DNA of 64,000 nt from Akebia trifoliata (GCA_017979445.1 CM030711.1:930001-994000); one strand, 5' to 3'. Positions 13,344 to 25,540 are shown, counted from the stretch's first letter. Notes: generated from the sequence alone by a model not told the origin. Translations and numbers: made by a program.

Positions 13344-14829
13344 TTTTTTGAAATATCAATCGAGTTAATAAAAACTTTGGTACTGTCAATCAGAATTAAT
13401 ATTTCCTTATAAAGTCATTTTTGTAAACTTCAATCTTCAACATTATCTTCAATATCTTGTTAAAAACTTTTTAATCCTAATAATGGTCAAAGAAGATAGA
13501 ATCTCAAGGTTGAAGACGAGGGCCAATCATTTAACTGTACAAATTTACGAGGATTTTAAAATGATGAGAGGTTGAAGGTGAGGGTGTATATCTTAGTCAT
13601 TTTTCACAAGTCCCGGATTGAAATGGTTGAAAATCATGTAATGTCGTATACTTGAATTTTGAACAAGGGTATTAGTGATTGCATAGATTTCGTGGAGAAC
13701 ATGGTCATGAGAAAAATAAATCTACGATTTGATTGCACCAAAGAAAATATCAAAAAGAGAGTTGAGTTTTTAGTTTTGGACGTGAGGGTAATCGTGAGAG
13801 AATATTAGGAGGCGAGTAAAACCTTTCCCCTCCAAGCCAAGCATTTTTCAGACTAGGGTTGACAATTGCTTTTTTCAATGGAAATTATTTTCCAACTCTT
13901 TCCATGCGCAATCTTAAGTCCCAAACTCTAGATTGGCAGCTCAAAATGATCTTACCTTAAATTGTTATAGCATACTTAACTTTAATTATTAAAAAAACAA
14001 ATTTTAAATAAGTATTAATATTATATCTTATATTATACTTAATACATAAAATATGTATTTTTCAAAATCAATAATATTTTTTTTTTCATTTTGATGGTTT
14101 ATTTAAAAAAAAATGAAAGGGAAAGACAATAAAGTTGAAGAGAGGGGTGATTTTGGAAAAGGGCAAAAGAAGGAATAGAATAAAATTAAAGGTACTTTTG
14201 GGAAAAAGTAAAGAAAAAATGTAAAAAAAATTCCTCCAGGTATATTGTCTATAGGTAAAAATCTTCAGATAAAAAGAGTGGGATCTACCATTGTATTTTA
14301 TTATATAGATTTTTCTCAATCAAATTATTCTTGGATCTGACTGTGCCACTATGCTACTCACATCACTTTCTTCAAAAATTCCTAATAATTTAGGGGGGTG
14401 TATGTGGCCAAGGGTTTATTATGGGAAGGAATTTTGTTTTCTACTTTTTAGGCAATAGCTGTTTGAATTAAGTTCCAATTTCTTCTATGATGTAATGGGG
14501 CAAATGCCTCCACATGGAGCGCACATGGACAAACAAATTTATTGTATTTAAGGAAAATTACTTAAAGGACGCTCATGGAGGGCCCTCTTTATAAATAGTC
14601 CTTAAGTTTGAGGCGGTCTCTTAATTTTTCATTTAGTAGACTTTTCTTTTCTTAACTGTCCTTGGATCTAATCTCCCACATGTTTCCCAACTGAATGTTC
14701 TAACTGTTTGAACTCGCTGTTTTCGTAATAAAAAATTTAGAATTTTTGGTATCTTAATCGAATTTCGATGACTCCATTTCGTCAGAAAGGATTTAAGAAA
14801 GAAGAAGAAACCATTTTCAAGGTTTTATT

Positions 14830-15043
14830 TTTGAACTCATCCTGACAATCGGACTCAAAACTCATTGACGTGTCATGCGAAAAGAACTGTAGATTCTTTC
14901 GGTTGGGGTACACAACTGTACTCTCAGAATACACAACTATAGATGACAGGTCGATCATGTATTTCAAGGGAAAGAATCTACGATTCTTTGCCTATGCCAC
15001 GTCAATGAGTTTTTTAATTTTCCTATCAGGTTGAGTTCAAAAA
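14830..15043. mobile_element. Nested GATACACA-family foldback
   Basis: The left arm (TTTTGAACTCATCCTGA, ACTCATTGACGTG, AGATTCTTTC) pairs with the right arm (GAAAGAATCT, CACGTCAATGAGT, TCAGGTTGAGTTCAAAA). The centre carries GTACACAACTGTA and ATACACAACTAT, as in other family members. It sits inside the larger element at 14551-15601. Confidence 0.55.
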
Positions 15044-15261
15044 GCAACACTCTTTTTTTGTATATAAACATTTTGAAGAAGTACGTAAAAAGTTTAGGAT
15101 TTTCTCATTTTTATTTATTAGTTTTTGGATGAAAATCGACCGAGAATGGTTTTTTGGGGTTGAAATCATCTAAACAAGTCGATGTCTCAAGTTTTTAGTC
15201 GATCTTTCCAAATATTTTAGTCGAAAAACTCAAAAATTAAAAATGGGTGGGTTTATATTAC

Positions 15262-15487
15262 TAGTGTCGAGTTCTACAATAAATAAAAAGTGGTGAACTC
15301 GACGGTAAATTAAAAGTGTCAAGTTTGACAATAAATAAAAGTGGTGAACTCGATAGTAAATAGTAGTGAGTTCGATAATAAAAATTGTGATCTCGATAAT
15401 AAATAAAAAACGTCGAGTTCGACAGTATATAAAAGTGGTGAACTTGACAATAATAATAATAATAAAAGCGTTGTGTTCGCCAATAAT
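15262..15487. repeat. Degenerate minisatellite, about nine units of 22-33 bp
   Basis: Units follow the pattern GTGGTGAACTCGACAATAAATAAAA with variants such as GTCGAGTTCTACAATAAAT and GTAGTGAGTTCGATAATAAA. The array ends in a short (AAT)n expansion. Open frames crossing it are Tyr/Leu/Ser-rich artefacts of the repeat. Confidence 0.75.
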
Positions 15488-17689
15488 GAGAGATCATTTA
15501 TAAAAGAAAATTTTACTAAATGTCTTGCCAAGTTACCATCGAAAATTTAGGGACTATTTGGAAAGAAATCCCTCTTCGAGGGTCTTTTAAGTAATTTTTT
15601 CTAAGACACAGACCTACGTAGAGCTAAGCCTTTATACTACTTTATATGCCCTGACCCCAACCTTAGCCCCTATTGGGTCTGGTATGGTCAAGTCCTAATC
15701 AGGTCCATATGGGCTAGATTGATTTTGGTAAGGTTTTGGACAAAATAAAATTGATTATAAATGTTTTAGAGGACCAATTGTATATGTCAAGTCATTCTTG
15801 AAAACTCACTCGAGAGTAATTCAACGATATAAAATATTGGCCTAAAATTTCATTTAAGTTTGGCGGATCAATTTTTCAACTTCAATTGATTTTCCTTTTT
15901 AGGTTATATCAATGTTTATAAAGATCAACAACTAATAACAATTTGGGTGGCCCAGTAGCTCATATGGCTAGAACATCTTTCTTAATAAATTATTTTTTAG
16001 AAAGGATTGGAATTTTGTGAGAATAGATAATTTATCATATAGTTTGATTGTATAACATGAAATCTATAGGGAGTTAAATATAAGAGTACCAAAAAAAAAA
16101 AAAAAAAAGGAGAAATATTAAAAATAGACAAATTGGAGAAAATGTGGGAGTAACTACAATAAATGAAAAATTAAGAGAAAGTCGTTTGAGATGATGATTT
16201 GGAAAATATTAGAGGATAAATCGAAATTTACTGAAAAGATAATAGTGTTATCTTCAGGCATCTGAAGTCCATCTTCGAAGTTAGGTACTGACAGTTGTGT
16301 CCATTGTTCAATTATAATACATTCATATTCGAAGTTAGAAGTCAAACAAATGGAAATATGTAATTTTACCCGACTTCAAGGATCATGTTGGGAATGTGTG
16401 CTACCCTTTACGGTTAGGAAATGGTGTCATCTATCTCGTAAGGCTAGATGGATAGAATAACAATCATTAAAGTCAAAACCCTCAAAATCCTATTAAAAAA
16501 ATGCTACAAGTTATTATTTTTTTAAATAAATGTCAAACAAGAAATTAAAATTCTTATTTCACATTAAGTAATTTGAAAGTCAGAGTATTTTTATATATAC
16601 ATTTTTAGGATTGAAAAATTTGGATCAAAATAAAATCATAAAAAATAAAATCTTTTCATCAATCCCAAGACAAATTACAGATTTTCTCTTTCGTAAAGAC
16701 AAGTTCAACGAAGTCTCCATTATAAGTTGAATTACAAAAGAATGTACAAGTTGCCGATTTTAAAAAAGAATAAATTTTAATAATAGAAAACGTGACTCTG
16801 AACATGATTGAGTCTGAAACAAAATGTTTAGATAAGGCTTTGACAATGATAATCAGTGTAAACATGGCCCTTATTATTCCAAATTGGATGGTCTGTACTA
16901 AAGGGTCAGCCCACCTGACTTGACCGACAGCTCGTCATTATTGCCCACTCAGCACTGGAACGCAACCCGTACCATATTAGTGAGGAACAAAGCTTTCAAC
17001 GAGTCAAGTCAACTCAAAAACTCGGAATACTTAACTTTACTGGGGAAAATAAAACATATACAGCAAATATTATTAATATATGAAAATATTTTAAATTTTA
17101 TAAAATATATTTATTTAATTTCTATTTCTATTTCTAAAGGCTTTAGCTACAACAGTAGTCAAACCAAATTTCAAATATCATTAACCCGCCCGAGTTTCCT
17201 TGAAATCCATTTGAATTGAGTGAACTCATCCAAGTTTCAAAATAACTAGTCAACTTTTATGGATCATTTTGTGCGAATGTTTGGCTGGCCTAACTACCTC
17301 ATGTGGATATAATTTTCTAATAACTCCACATCATTCAACATCAAGTATCTGACTTTGGCTGAGATGAGATGATGATGATACTCATTAAAGGTTCTATTAT
17401 GAAATTGATTAAAATTAAAGGCATTGATCCCTTCGGAATTTGTGTATCACTTTCTATCTTATTCGTTAGTGGATTGAATGCTTTGGATTATAAATTGTTA
17501 GTTGTATGATATAATCAATTGGTCATGTCAGTTGGTTTAAGAAGTCAATAAAGAGATAAAGAAAGTAATTAGGAGGAGATAAATAATTTGAGAAAGGTAA
17601 CTATTTAATGTTATACACGTGTCAGGTGAGATGGCACATGAGGCCCGTAAAAAAAAAAAGTAGTTTGAGAAATTATTTTTAAGAAATGA

Positions 17690-17776
17690 GTGAAAAAGTA
17701 TCTATGGTTCCTACATACTTTCACGTTAAGAAAGTGAGGTATGAGGTACAATCTTAAGGTCACTTCAATATTATTC
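17690..17776. mobile_element. Truncated family D MITE
   Basis: Only the right half is clear: TATCTATGGTTCCTACATAC, TTTCACGTTAAGAAAG, GAGGTACAATCTTAAGGTC, then the terminal TTCAATATTATTC, which is the reverse complement of the family's GAATAATG start. Confidence 0.5.
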
Positions 17777-17831
17777 GTAATTTAGACATGTTTATTTAGC
17801 ACAAGCCACATACAAAAGTTTGAAGTTTCAT

Positions 17832-18350
17832 CTAAGGGCGTACATTCAAGTACCCAGAATCGAACCCAACCCGATTTTTTGGGTACGAGTATATTAAATC
17901 AGAACCAACTTATTAATTTTTGAGTATAGGTAAAGATCAAAAGGATATACCCGTACCTTATCCAAATCCAATTTTTCTGGGTATTTTACGGGTACATATT
18001 CATGTGACATATATTAAAATTTAAAATTTGATTTATTTATATAGATTAGTTTAACTTGAAAATATAAATCTAAACTAAAGTTCAAATTTAAAAATATATA
18101 AATCTTTCTACATTAAAAATATTTATAAAAAAATATAGTATATGCAAATTATATTAAACATTTCTAAATATTTTTCGAGTATTTGGTATTTTACAGGTTG
18201 GTTAATTACGGGTTTGGGTCGGTTCTAGGTCAGAGAAATCGTAATTGAATCAAATTAAGCTGTGTTTGGGTATTTTTCAAGATCGGGTCGATTTCTAGCA
18301 TGCTTTTCAAGCTGGGTTTATGGGGGTAACGGGTATTTTGTACACCCCTA
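17832..18350. mobile_element. hAT-like non-autonomous element
   Basis: The left end TAAGGGCGTACATTCAAGTACCC is mirrored by the right end GGGTATTTTGTACACCCCTAG. The flanks GTTTCATC and GTTCATCA resemble an 8-bp duplication with a shift. The interior is rich in GGGTA/TACCC motifs. Terminal sequence of the TAGGGGTGTACA type and roughly 8-bp duplication suggest hAT, with moderate confidence. Confidence 0.45.
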
Positions 18351-18719
18351 GGTTCATCAATAAACTACACAAAAGAAAGATCTTGGATATACACAAAATA
18401 CATGTGACGTAGACGAAGTTCTGATGACTTGCGAAGTAGGTCGCGAGAGTCCATTTCTAAGCAGAGTCCGGATTGTGTACGACACCCAGATAGGAGGATT
18501 TGAAACCCCACTCCCACACTTAAATGAGGGTTGAATTTAAGTGTATATACATTTTAATATTTAAAAGTTTATATTGTATGTATATACATTTTAATTGTTT
18601 GTTTATTTAAATTTGAAGGTACGTGATTTATCAAAGATTTATAGCTTTAACGGCAAAATTTTCATATCCTTGATGTTTGAGCTATTGCCAAGTAATGAAA
18701 TGATTTTCAAGGAAAATAT

Positions 18720-18830
18720 GATTTTCAAGTTATGTGATTACTCATTTTCCTTGAAAAACATTTTTCCCATCCAAAGTATTATCTTCTTTGATGGGAAGAT
18801 GTTTTCCCATTCCAGACCACATGTATGCTC
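18720..18830. repeat. Dispersed repeat shared with 60963-61112
   Basis: CATTTTCCTTGAAAAACATTTTTCCCATCCAAAGTATT here matches the unit tandemly duplicated near 60980, including TTTTTCC, CCAAAGTATT and the following GGGAAGATGTTTT. A 108-residue open frame (18595-18921) crosses it, but the similarity extends over the repeat only. I read it as a repeat fragment, not a gene. Confidence 0.5.
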
Positions 18831-19441
18831 AATTCTTGAAATTTTCCCTGGGGCAAACATGAGAATTCATTTCCCCCTGGAAAGAAAATTCCCAACAATC
18901 AATAGATCAACTAATCTTTAGAGTAAACACTTTAGTTAATAAGGCAATCCTCGATTTTTTCCCCCTAAAAAACCCTTAATTTATTGGGTAAAGTCATCTA
19001 AGATTAAAGAAAAAAAAAACTTCATTAACTTTCCTGATTTATATGTCAAACAATAGAAAAACAAAAAAATTCAAGAGATTTGATCTAATCTTAGGGAGAA
19101 CAAAAGGCAGTTTTTTTAAATCAAAACTCTAGGTCAAAGCCAAGTGTTTTTGGTAAGAGGTCTAAGATGAGGATATTTCGATCAATTTCTATCATGATAG
19201 GGGAGCTACATCAATTAACATCATCATTCTTTTATGTGCAGTGAGGTATCATAAATATTCACTAAACTATCATTTAATCGAGAATAAACAAAATTTTCAA
19301 GTATTAAAGATGGGTAGTTGTTCAGCAGCTTCAATGTGCAAACCTACTCTTCCACAATCATCATTCTTTCATAAATAACTTGAACCACGAATTTGTTATC
19401 TTATAATTTTGTACTATAGAACTTTTTTTTAAATATTTTAT

Positions 19442-19550
19442 GAATAATGTTGAAGTGACCTTAACATCGTACCTCATATCGCACATCTTGACATAAAAGT
19501 ATATAAGAACTATAAATATTTTTCACCAAGATACAAGTCAAGATATTATT
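19442..19550. mobile_element. Truncated family D MITE
   Basis: Starts GAATAATGTTGAAGTGACC and continues with CGTACCTCATATCGCACATC and AAATATTTTTCACC. The matching right end is missing, so this is a 5' partial copy. Confidence 0.5.
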
Positions 19551-19994
19551 TAGCTCTTTAGTGGTTATATTTATGATCGAGTTGTGCTAAATTGACTTCC
19601 TACAATACTGTGATGTCTTGGTGGTGTGCACAGACCATAAATGTTTTTTCTTGATTCATATTTCTTTACAAAAATGTAACTCTATGATGATGATACACTT
19701 GTAATTTACCTAAAAAGTCAAACACATGATTATTGAGGTTATCAATATCACCATTGGAGATCAGAATCTCTAGGCATATGAAGCTCTCCATCAAAGGTAC
19801 GGTTGAGATAGGAGGATATTTAGAAGAAGTCCCAAGAACTTGGATTTCTAAAAATTTGGATTAATTCCTACAAATTCAAAATCGATTTCTAAGAAAAATA
19901 TGTTTTTTTCTCTCATCTCATCTATACGTTGGATGGAAAGCCTAAATGTGTTATTTTGAGGTTTGAAAAGTGCTTTTTATATATTTGTTATTTT

Positions 19995-20157
19995 GAGTTG
20001 GTGACACAGGGTTTACTGTGATTCTCACAATTCTGACATGGAAATACATACATAATCATAGATGACTTTTACTGATATCGCGATGAAACACATCTATGGT
20101 TATGTGCACATCCCACGTCAGATTTGTGAGAATCGCAGTAAATGCCCTGTGTCATTC
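19995..20157. mobile_element. Foldback MITE, family E
   Basis: The left arm GTGACACAGGGTTTACTGTG with ATTCTCACAATTCTGACATGG is mirrored by CACGTCAGATTTGTGAGAAT, CGCAGTAAATGCCCTGTGTCATTC. The middle contains ATAGATGACTTTTAC and AAACACATCTATGG, as in family D. Target-site duplication not resolved. Confidence 0.5.
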
Positions 20158-20561
20158 TAGCGTTTCCATTTTTTAATGTATTACGTGTCGAGGGGAAGAA
20201 AGATTTCTTTGGTGGTTGAGACTTTGACGCGTTCGTTCAATCTCAATATAGTACGTGTCGGATGGAAAAAAGACTACTTTGGTGGTTGAGACTTTGAGTG
20301 GTAGTAACATTTAGAGTTGTAAATGGATCACGTTGTTCGGATCAATACCAACCTGATATGAAATTTATTAATTCGGATTTGGTCTAGATCTGATTGGATC
20401 TGTCATTTTCAAGTGTAGATCTGGTTTGATATGATGATATGTAGTATTCCGGATATGAACCAAACCAAAAAAATCAATATTTTTGAAACAATCTTAGTCC
20501 ACCCCAATTCATTTTGATAAAATATATATATATAAACTATGAATTGTGATAATTTGACTAT

Positions 20562-20755
20562 CTCACGTGGTATTCTCAATTGACTCCCCTAATGTGACAA
20601 GTTTGGTCCTTGTATATTTGTGTACCTTGGGATACATGACTGTATTTTCCCATAAAAAGTGTATCTCGAGATGTATACATCTATGGTTCTCAAGTTTGTC
20701 ACGTCTGAAGAGTCGATCGAGTATGCCACCTGGGATAATCAAATTATTACGATTC
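20562..20755. mobile_element. Degenerate GATACACA-family foldback
   Basis: CACGTGGTATTCTCAATTGA, GTGACAAGTTTGGTCC, CTTGGGATACATGACTG and GTGTATCTCGAG, followed by TCAAGTTTGTCACG, give a weak palindrome with the family's central GATACA motif. Confidence 0.4.
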
Positions 20756-20807
20756 ATAAACTATATTGCATAATATATAAAATCAAAATGTATATTATTT
20801 ATTTTTA

Positions 20808-22003
20808 GGAAAAATTATATAAATAAAATCCATTAAAGAAATATTTTGTAAAAAAGTAACAATTTTTTAGATTTTATCAAAATGAACCAAAATCAATTTT
20901 TCAAAAACCAAAATTTTTTTAAATTAAAAATTGAAAATTGTGCCTACCACTCTTTTTTTCCTAGCACATTTAAGAACGATTTTCGACTCTTCCTAATATC
21001 CAATTTTTTGTGTGGTGCCATTTTCAACTTTTCAAAAAAAATATTTATTATTTTTTCTCCAAGAAAATGTTAAATATAATCCCCTGAATTCTAGTTAATT
21101 TTTTTAGAGAAACCATGACGTTAGTCAATAGGGCAAATCAATATAGATAGCCACCGTAGATTATTCAATAGATGGTGACCTCTTAGGTGGCACGCTTGGA
21201 GAGCAAAAATATGACAGTTAATTTTCGACTCAAAAAGCATATTGATCCAGTGTTGGAAATGAGTCACTCCCATCCAAGAAACACCACATCTTTTGAACAA
21301 CATAGATCAACGAGTGGGGTGAGATCGTCATATTTTGAACTACATAGATCAATTTATGTTATTCAAAATATGTGGTGTTTCTTGGATGGGAGTGACTCAT
21401 TTCCAACAGCATTGGATCAATATGCTTTTGACTCAAAAATTAATTGTCATATTTTTGATTTCCAAGTGTGCTACCTAATTGGTCGCCATCTATTGAATAA
21501 TCCATGGCGGCTATCTCTATTGATTTGCCCTATTGACTAAAGCCAGGTTTTCTCTAGAAAAATTAATTAGAATTCAGGGGATTATATTTAACATTTTCTT
21601 GGAGAAAAAAATAATAAATATATTTTTTGAAACGTTGAAAATGGTACCAGACCAAAAATTGGACATTAGGAATAGTCGAAAACCATTCCTAAACTTGCCA
21701 GAAAAAAAAAGTAGTGGGTGCAATTGTTGACTTTTTTTTTTAATTTAATAAAAAGATTCCAGCCATTTAAGGGTCGAATTTTTAATTTTTAATTTTTTTT
21801 AATAAAAAAATAAAAGTTCAACCCTTTAAGGGCTAAAATTTGAGTCAAATTTTTTTTTTTAATAAAAACAAAATTCGACTTTTTAAGGGTTGAAAATTTC
21901 AATTTTTTAATTAAAAAAAATTCGACCCTTAAAGGGTTGATTTTGATTCCTTTTGATAAATTCTAAAAAAAATGTTATTTTTTACAAAATAATTTTTTAA
22001 TAG

Positions 22004-22056
<53 letters not shown>

Positions 22057-22061
22057 TCCCC
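20808..22061. mobile_element. Long-inverted-repeat Mutator-like foldback element
   Basis: Two arms of about 500 bp (20808 to about 21310) and about 710 bp (about 21350-22061) are inverted copies of each other. Paired blocks include AACACCACAT with CTCCCATCCAAGAAAC, TCAATAGGGCAAATCAATA, TAAATATAATCCCCTGAATT and TTTATTATTTTTT. The outer ends GGAAAAATTATATA and TATAAAATTTCCCC are flanked by the identical 9-mer TTATTTTTA (20799-20807 and 22062-22070). The right arm is longer because it holds several diverged AAGGGTCGAATTTTT-type repeats (21765-21940) and a (TA)n tract (22011-22050). It encodes nothing; open frames across it are mirror-image shadows. Long inverted ends plus a 9-bp duplication point to a Mutator-type foldback. 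Confidence 0.8.
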
Positions 22062-22938
22062 TTATTTTTATACTTGAAAGACATTATTGAATAGTAATTA
22101 TCGAAACCCAAATCCATGATTATCTGATCATTATGCATCGAATTTTGGATCTAATCAGATCCATTGATTGAACAAGCGAAAAACCATTAGCCAAAATAAT
22201 TGTTTTAATACATTATATATAGTCCTACACGTTTGAATCTCTAAACATTGGATTGATTCAACTCAGTTGACTTCCAACTCGAGTCAACTGTTAAAATTTA
22301 AAACTACGATAATACCAAATATTAATAAGGGGGCAGCTATTTGCACATACCAAAATGGCTCATTTCACCCACTTTCTTATGATACCGACCGTAACTTTAA
22401 AATAACTATTTACACACTTATTAAATATACTTTAACCTAAATTATTTATTTCACCCACCAAAAGGTCCCGACCCATTTTTTTTTCGCATCTAAAAAGGTT
22501 TCAATGAGAGGTTTAAGTTTTGATCTTACATATTTTTCTTACCCACACTTTTAATCGAGTCAAGCCATTCACATGAGGAAGTTTTATTCGGTAAGTACTT
22601 ATTGAATCGATTTTGTAATATTCGATAGGTACCTACCGAATTTGCTAAAACAAGTTCGATTTAACCTTATCGAACAAAATTGTCAAAAAATATTCAAGTT
22701 CTTCGATTCAAAATTATCGTTTTAAGGTTTTAATAGAAACTTTTCATTTTCCTTGATGATTAAATATAAAAAAGTGAATTTCAAAGAGATAAAATAAGAA
22801 TAATGAGTTTTACCCAATAAGCCAAGATGAAATGGTGAAATGATAGTTTACCCTTTTTTTTTTTTTTCTAACAAATAACCGCCCCATTAAATAAAGGGTG
22901 GAGTTGTTCGATCCCTTCAATGCCCAACCTAGAAACCC

Positions 22939-22945
22939 TATATAA
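22939..22945 (+). promoter_or_regulatory. TATA box of the KCS gene
   Basis: TATATAA follows AAACCC and lies about 155 bases before the start codon. The stretch between is CT-rich (repeated CTCTCT, 22988-23098), typical of plant core promoters and 5' leaders. The transcription start is inferred near 22970. Confidence 0.65.
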
Positions 22946-23098
22946 CCACACCTCACTCCCACTAAAAAGTTAGAAATCAAACCCATCTCCCTCTCTACCC
23001 ATCCACAAATCCATCTCTCTCCTCTCCACTCCACAAACACCCATCTCTCTCTACAAAGTCGTCTCTCAAGCTTTCTGCAAAACCCATCTCTCTCTCTC

Positions 23099-25200
23099 AT
23101 GGAACTACACATGGTGTTGCTTATGTTTTCTCTAGTAAATCTAATTATCTTTCTCCTCTTGAAATGGGTAGATCAGAGAAAGAACCAATCCTGTTATATA
23201 ATCCACTACGAGTTATACAAACCTAGTGATGATCGAAAAGTCGACACAGAGTTCTCTGGAAATGTCATCCTCCGTAACAAAAAACTAGGCCCCGATGAAT
23301 ACAAATTCGTCTTAAAAGCCATTGTAGGTTCTGGCATTGGGGAAGAAACCTACGGCCCAAGAAACATCTTTGCAGGCAGAGAAGAATCTCCAACATACGA
23401 AGATGGACTCCTCGAGGTCGACGAATTCTTCCACGAGTGTCTCGATATTCTCTTCTCGAGATCTGGGATTTCTCCATCACAGATCGATGTACTTGTTGTT
23501 AACATATCTTTATTATCTCCATCTCCTTCACCTTCGGCTAGGATCATCAACCATTACAAGATGAGAGAAGATATCAAAGTCTTTAATCTCTCTGGAATGG
23601 GGTGCAGTGCAACTTTAATATCCATCAACTTAGTACAGAATATTTTAAAAACATATAAAAATGTTTTTGCTTTGGTTGTTAGTACCGAGAGTATTTGTCC
23701 CAATTGGTATTCAGGGAAGAGGAAATCAATGATGCTTCCTAATTTGTTGTTTCGATGTGGTGGATCCGGAGTTCTTTTAACAAATAACTCCAGTTTTAAA
23801 CATAAGGCCATGTTCAAGGTTAAGTGCTTACTTAGAACTCATATGGGTTCTAATGATGAAGCCTATGAGTGTGCCATGCAGATGGAAGATGAAGATGGAC
23901 GGTTAGGGATGAATCTTGGAAAGAATCTTCCCAAGGCTGCTACAATGGCTTTCATCAAGAACCTCAAAGAACTTGGACCCAAGGTAAGTATTGTTGATTT
24001 TGGGATTAATTTCTTTATTTTGATAAAATATTTGATAATTTAGACATAACCTTCTAATTTTTGGTGAAAATTTGGTATACCCCTTGGGGTTTTAAAATTG
24101 ATGACATGTTCCTTGACTACAGTACTTTATGAGATTATAAAATGACTAAAATACCCTTGCTTTGTTTGGCAAAGTCATCTAGGGTTTTCTTTTTTATGTT
24201 TTAATGTAATATATATTAAAAAAAGAATCGATCTGATCCAAGTCATACTCTATATCTTTTCATAAAAACCCAAGTTGAAGAGTTTTGGCAAGAGGTTGAA
24301 GATCAGGATATTTTGGTCATTTTCTCTTAGCCTCTTATATGAACCCACAATTTCATTATAGGGTTTGGTGGAAATTTCAAATTAAAATAAATTGTAACTT
24401 ATTTTTATCCCTCTTGTTTAAGTGGTTTCTTCTCCCTCCAATTATTCTTAGTTTTCTGCCTCATCTCTCTATATTCAAATTAATGCTTTACTAACCCACA
24501 ATATTTTGGAGAAAAAGCTTAAGGTGAAAAATTCAAAATAAAATAAATTGCAACTTTTTCCCCCTCTTTTGCTAGCCATACATTTTCATGAACTTCCGCA
24601 ATTTATAGAAAATGTCTTGTGATCTACTTTTGAAGGCTAATAAATGGGTCTCTCCATCCAATTCTGATATTAATTTTTAACCTCTATATTTCCCTATATT
24701 CGAAATAGGTACTACCCTTAAGGGAAATAATTCGATATGCGATAACATCCACCCTACGACGCAAGAGCGATAGTTCGAGTAAAGGCAAGTCTGCAGTAGA
24801 CTTCAAGACTGGCGTAGACCATTTCGCCCTCCATGCAGGTGGAACAGCAGTTATTAATGGCGTTGGGAAGAGCTTAGGTCTTAGTGAATATGATCTAGAG
24901 CCAGCAAAGATGACCCTCCATCGGTTTGGTAATACTTCTTCTAGTAGTCTTTGGTATGTGTTAGGGTACATGGAGGCTAAGAAGAGACTTAAGAAGGGTG
25001 ATAGAGTTCTCATGTTCAGCTTTGGATCAGGGTTTAAGTGCAATAGTTGTTTGTTGCAAGTTTGTAGGGATTTAGGTGATGATGGGAATGCTTGGGACCA
25101 TTGCATTGCTTCCTATCCTCCAAAAACCCTAACAAATCCATTTAATGAGAAATATAAGTGGGTCAATGAGGATGGCCCACCACCCAAGATTCAAACTTAA
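23099..25200 (+). CDS. 3-ketoacyl-CoA synthase (KCS12/KCS19-like), 2 exons
   Basis: Exons 23099-23983 and 24709-25200, with a phase-0 intron 23984-24708 (AAG|GTAAGT ... ATAG|GT), encode 458 aa, the usual length for short-N-terminus KCS proteins. The family condenses malonyl-CoA with long acyl-CoA in the ER membrane, the first step of very-long-chain fatty acid elongation for cuticular wax, suberin and other lipids. An N-terminal hydrophobic segment (residues 5-22) precedes the family signature YKPSDDRK. The active-site Cys169 sits in NLSGMGCSA. His248, His333, His337, His366 and Asn370 (HRFGN) have exactly the spacing of the FAE1 residues C223/H302/H387/H391/H420/N424, so the enzyme should be active. 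The family is certain; the KCS12/19 subgroup is inferred from the KPSDDRK and [11 protein letters not shown] context. The start codon directly follows the CT-rich leader. The nearest upstream feature is a large palindromic transposon. Confidence 0.92.
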
Positions 25201-25534
25201 AGACTTTTTTATTTAGATCTACTATCAGTTACTTGGGAGGTGTAGGAGGATATGTTAATAGGTTTCTACCATATATTATTGTGTTTGCTTTGATATATAG
25301 GCCAAAAAGCAATTTCCTTCTTCTTTTTAATTTGATGTTTGATGTTTTCTTGTTGTAAAAATTAAGTCTATCAATGGATATATAAGATTAGATATGAAAT
25401 TTGGTATGTTATTATCTGGTAATTTCATATACATTTTTTGTGTGTGTAGCTGAGGATGGAATTTCTATATCTTGTGAACTCATAAATATTATTGTTGATG
25501 ATTTATCTTGTATTTATATTTGTGAAATATGAAT

Positions 25535-25540
25535 AATAAA
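25535..25540 (+). terminator. Poly(A) signal of the KCS gene
   Basis: AATAAA about 335 bases past the stop codon, in AT-rich sequence. It is the first canonical signal downstream, inferred only from the hexamer. Confidence 0.45.

Larger units (their letters stand above)
14551..15601. mobile_element. Composite inverted-repeat element with nested insertions
   Basis: The left end (GGAAAATTACTTAAAGGACGCTC, then a block with AATAGTCC) is mirrored at 15540-15601 (GGACTATTTGG, CCCTC, TTTTAAGTAATTTTTTC), giving inverted repeats of roughly 60 bp. Inside lie a GATACACA-family foldback (14830-15043) and a minisatellite (15262-15487). The target-site duplication is unclear (perhaps TAA or TAAG). Elements at 42669 and 50364 have similar tips. 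Confidence 0.5.
1..22938. other. Gene-free, repeat-rich 22.9-kb interval
   Basis: No open frame here has plausible protein character: all are short, overlap A/T-rich or repeated DNA, and match no family I recognise. The interval holds SINEs, several MITE families, a minisatellite and a long foldback element, listed separately. Stretches not assigned to a named element (for example 1700-5060, 5400-6940, 9150-13200 and 15600-17680) are AT-rich. They contain only degenerate dispersed repeats such as GGCCCA-rich blocks (3725-4140, 4850-4980), foldbacks rich in GATTGGATT-like motifs (10800-11150), and a degenerate relative of the 32073 MITE (about 2930-3320). Confidence 0.75.

Noticed and set aside
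15262..15487. CRISPR-like spaced repeats
   Set aside because: Units are degenerate, lack unique spacers, and the sequence is plant nuclear DNA; a minisatellite.
18595..18921. 108-residue open frame on +
   Set aside because: Overlaps a dispersed repeat shared with 60963-61112; similarity does not extend beyond it.
21187..21540. 117-residue open frame on +, with a mirror frame at 21121-21303 on -
   Set aside because: Both lie across the long palindrome and are inverted images of each other.
24684..25106. 140-residue open frame on -
   Set aside because: Antisense shadow of KCS exon 2.
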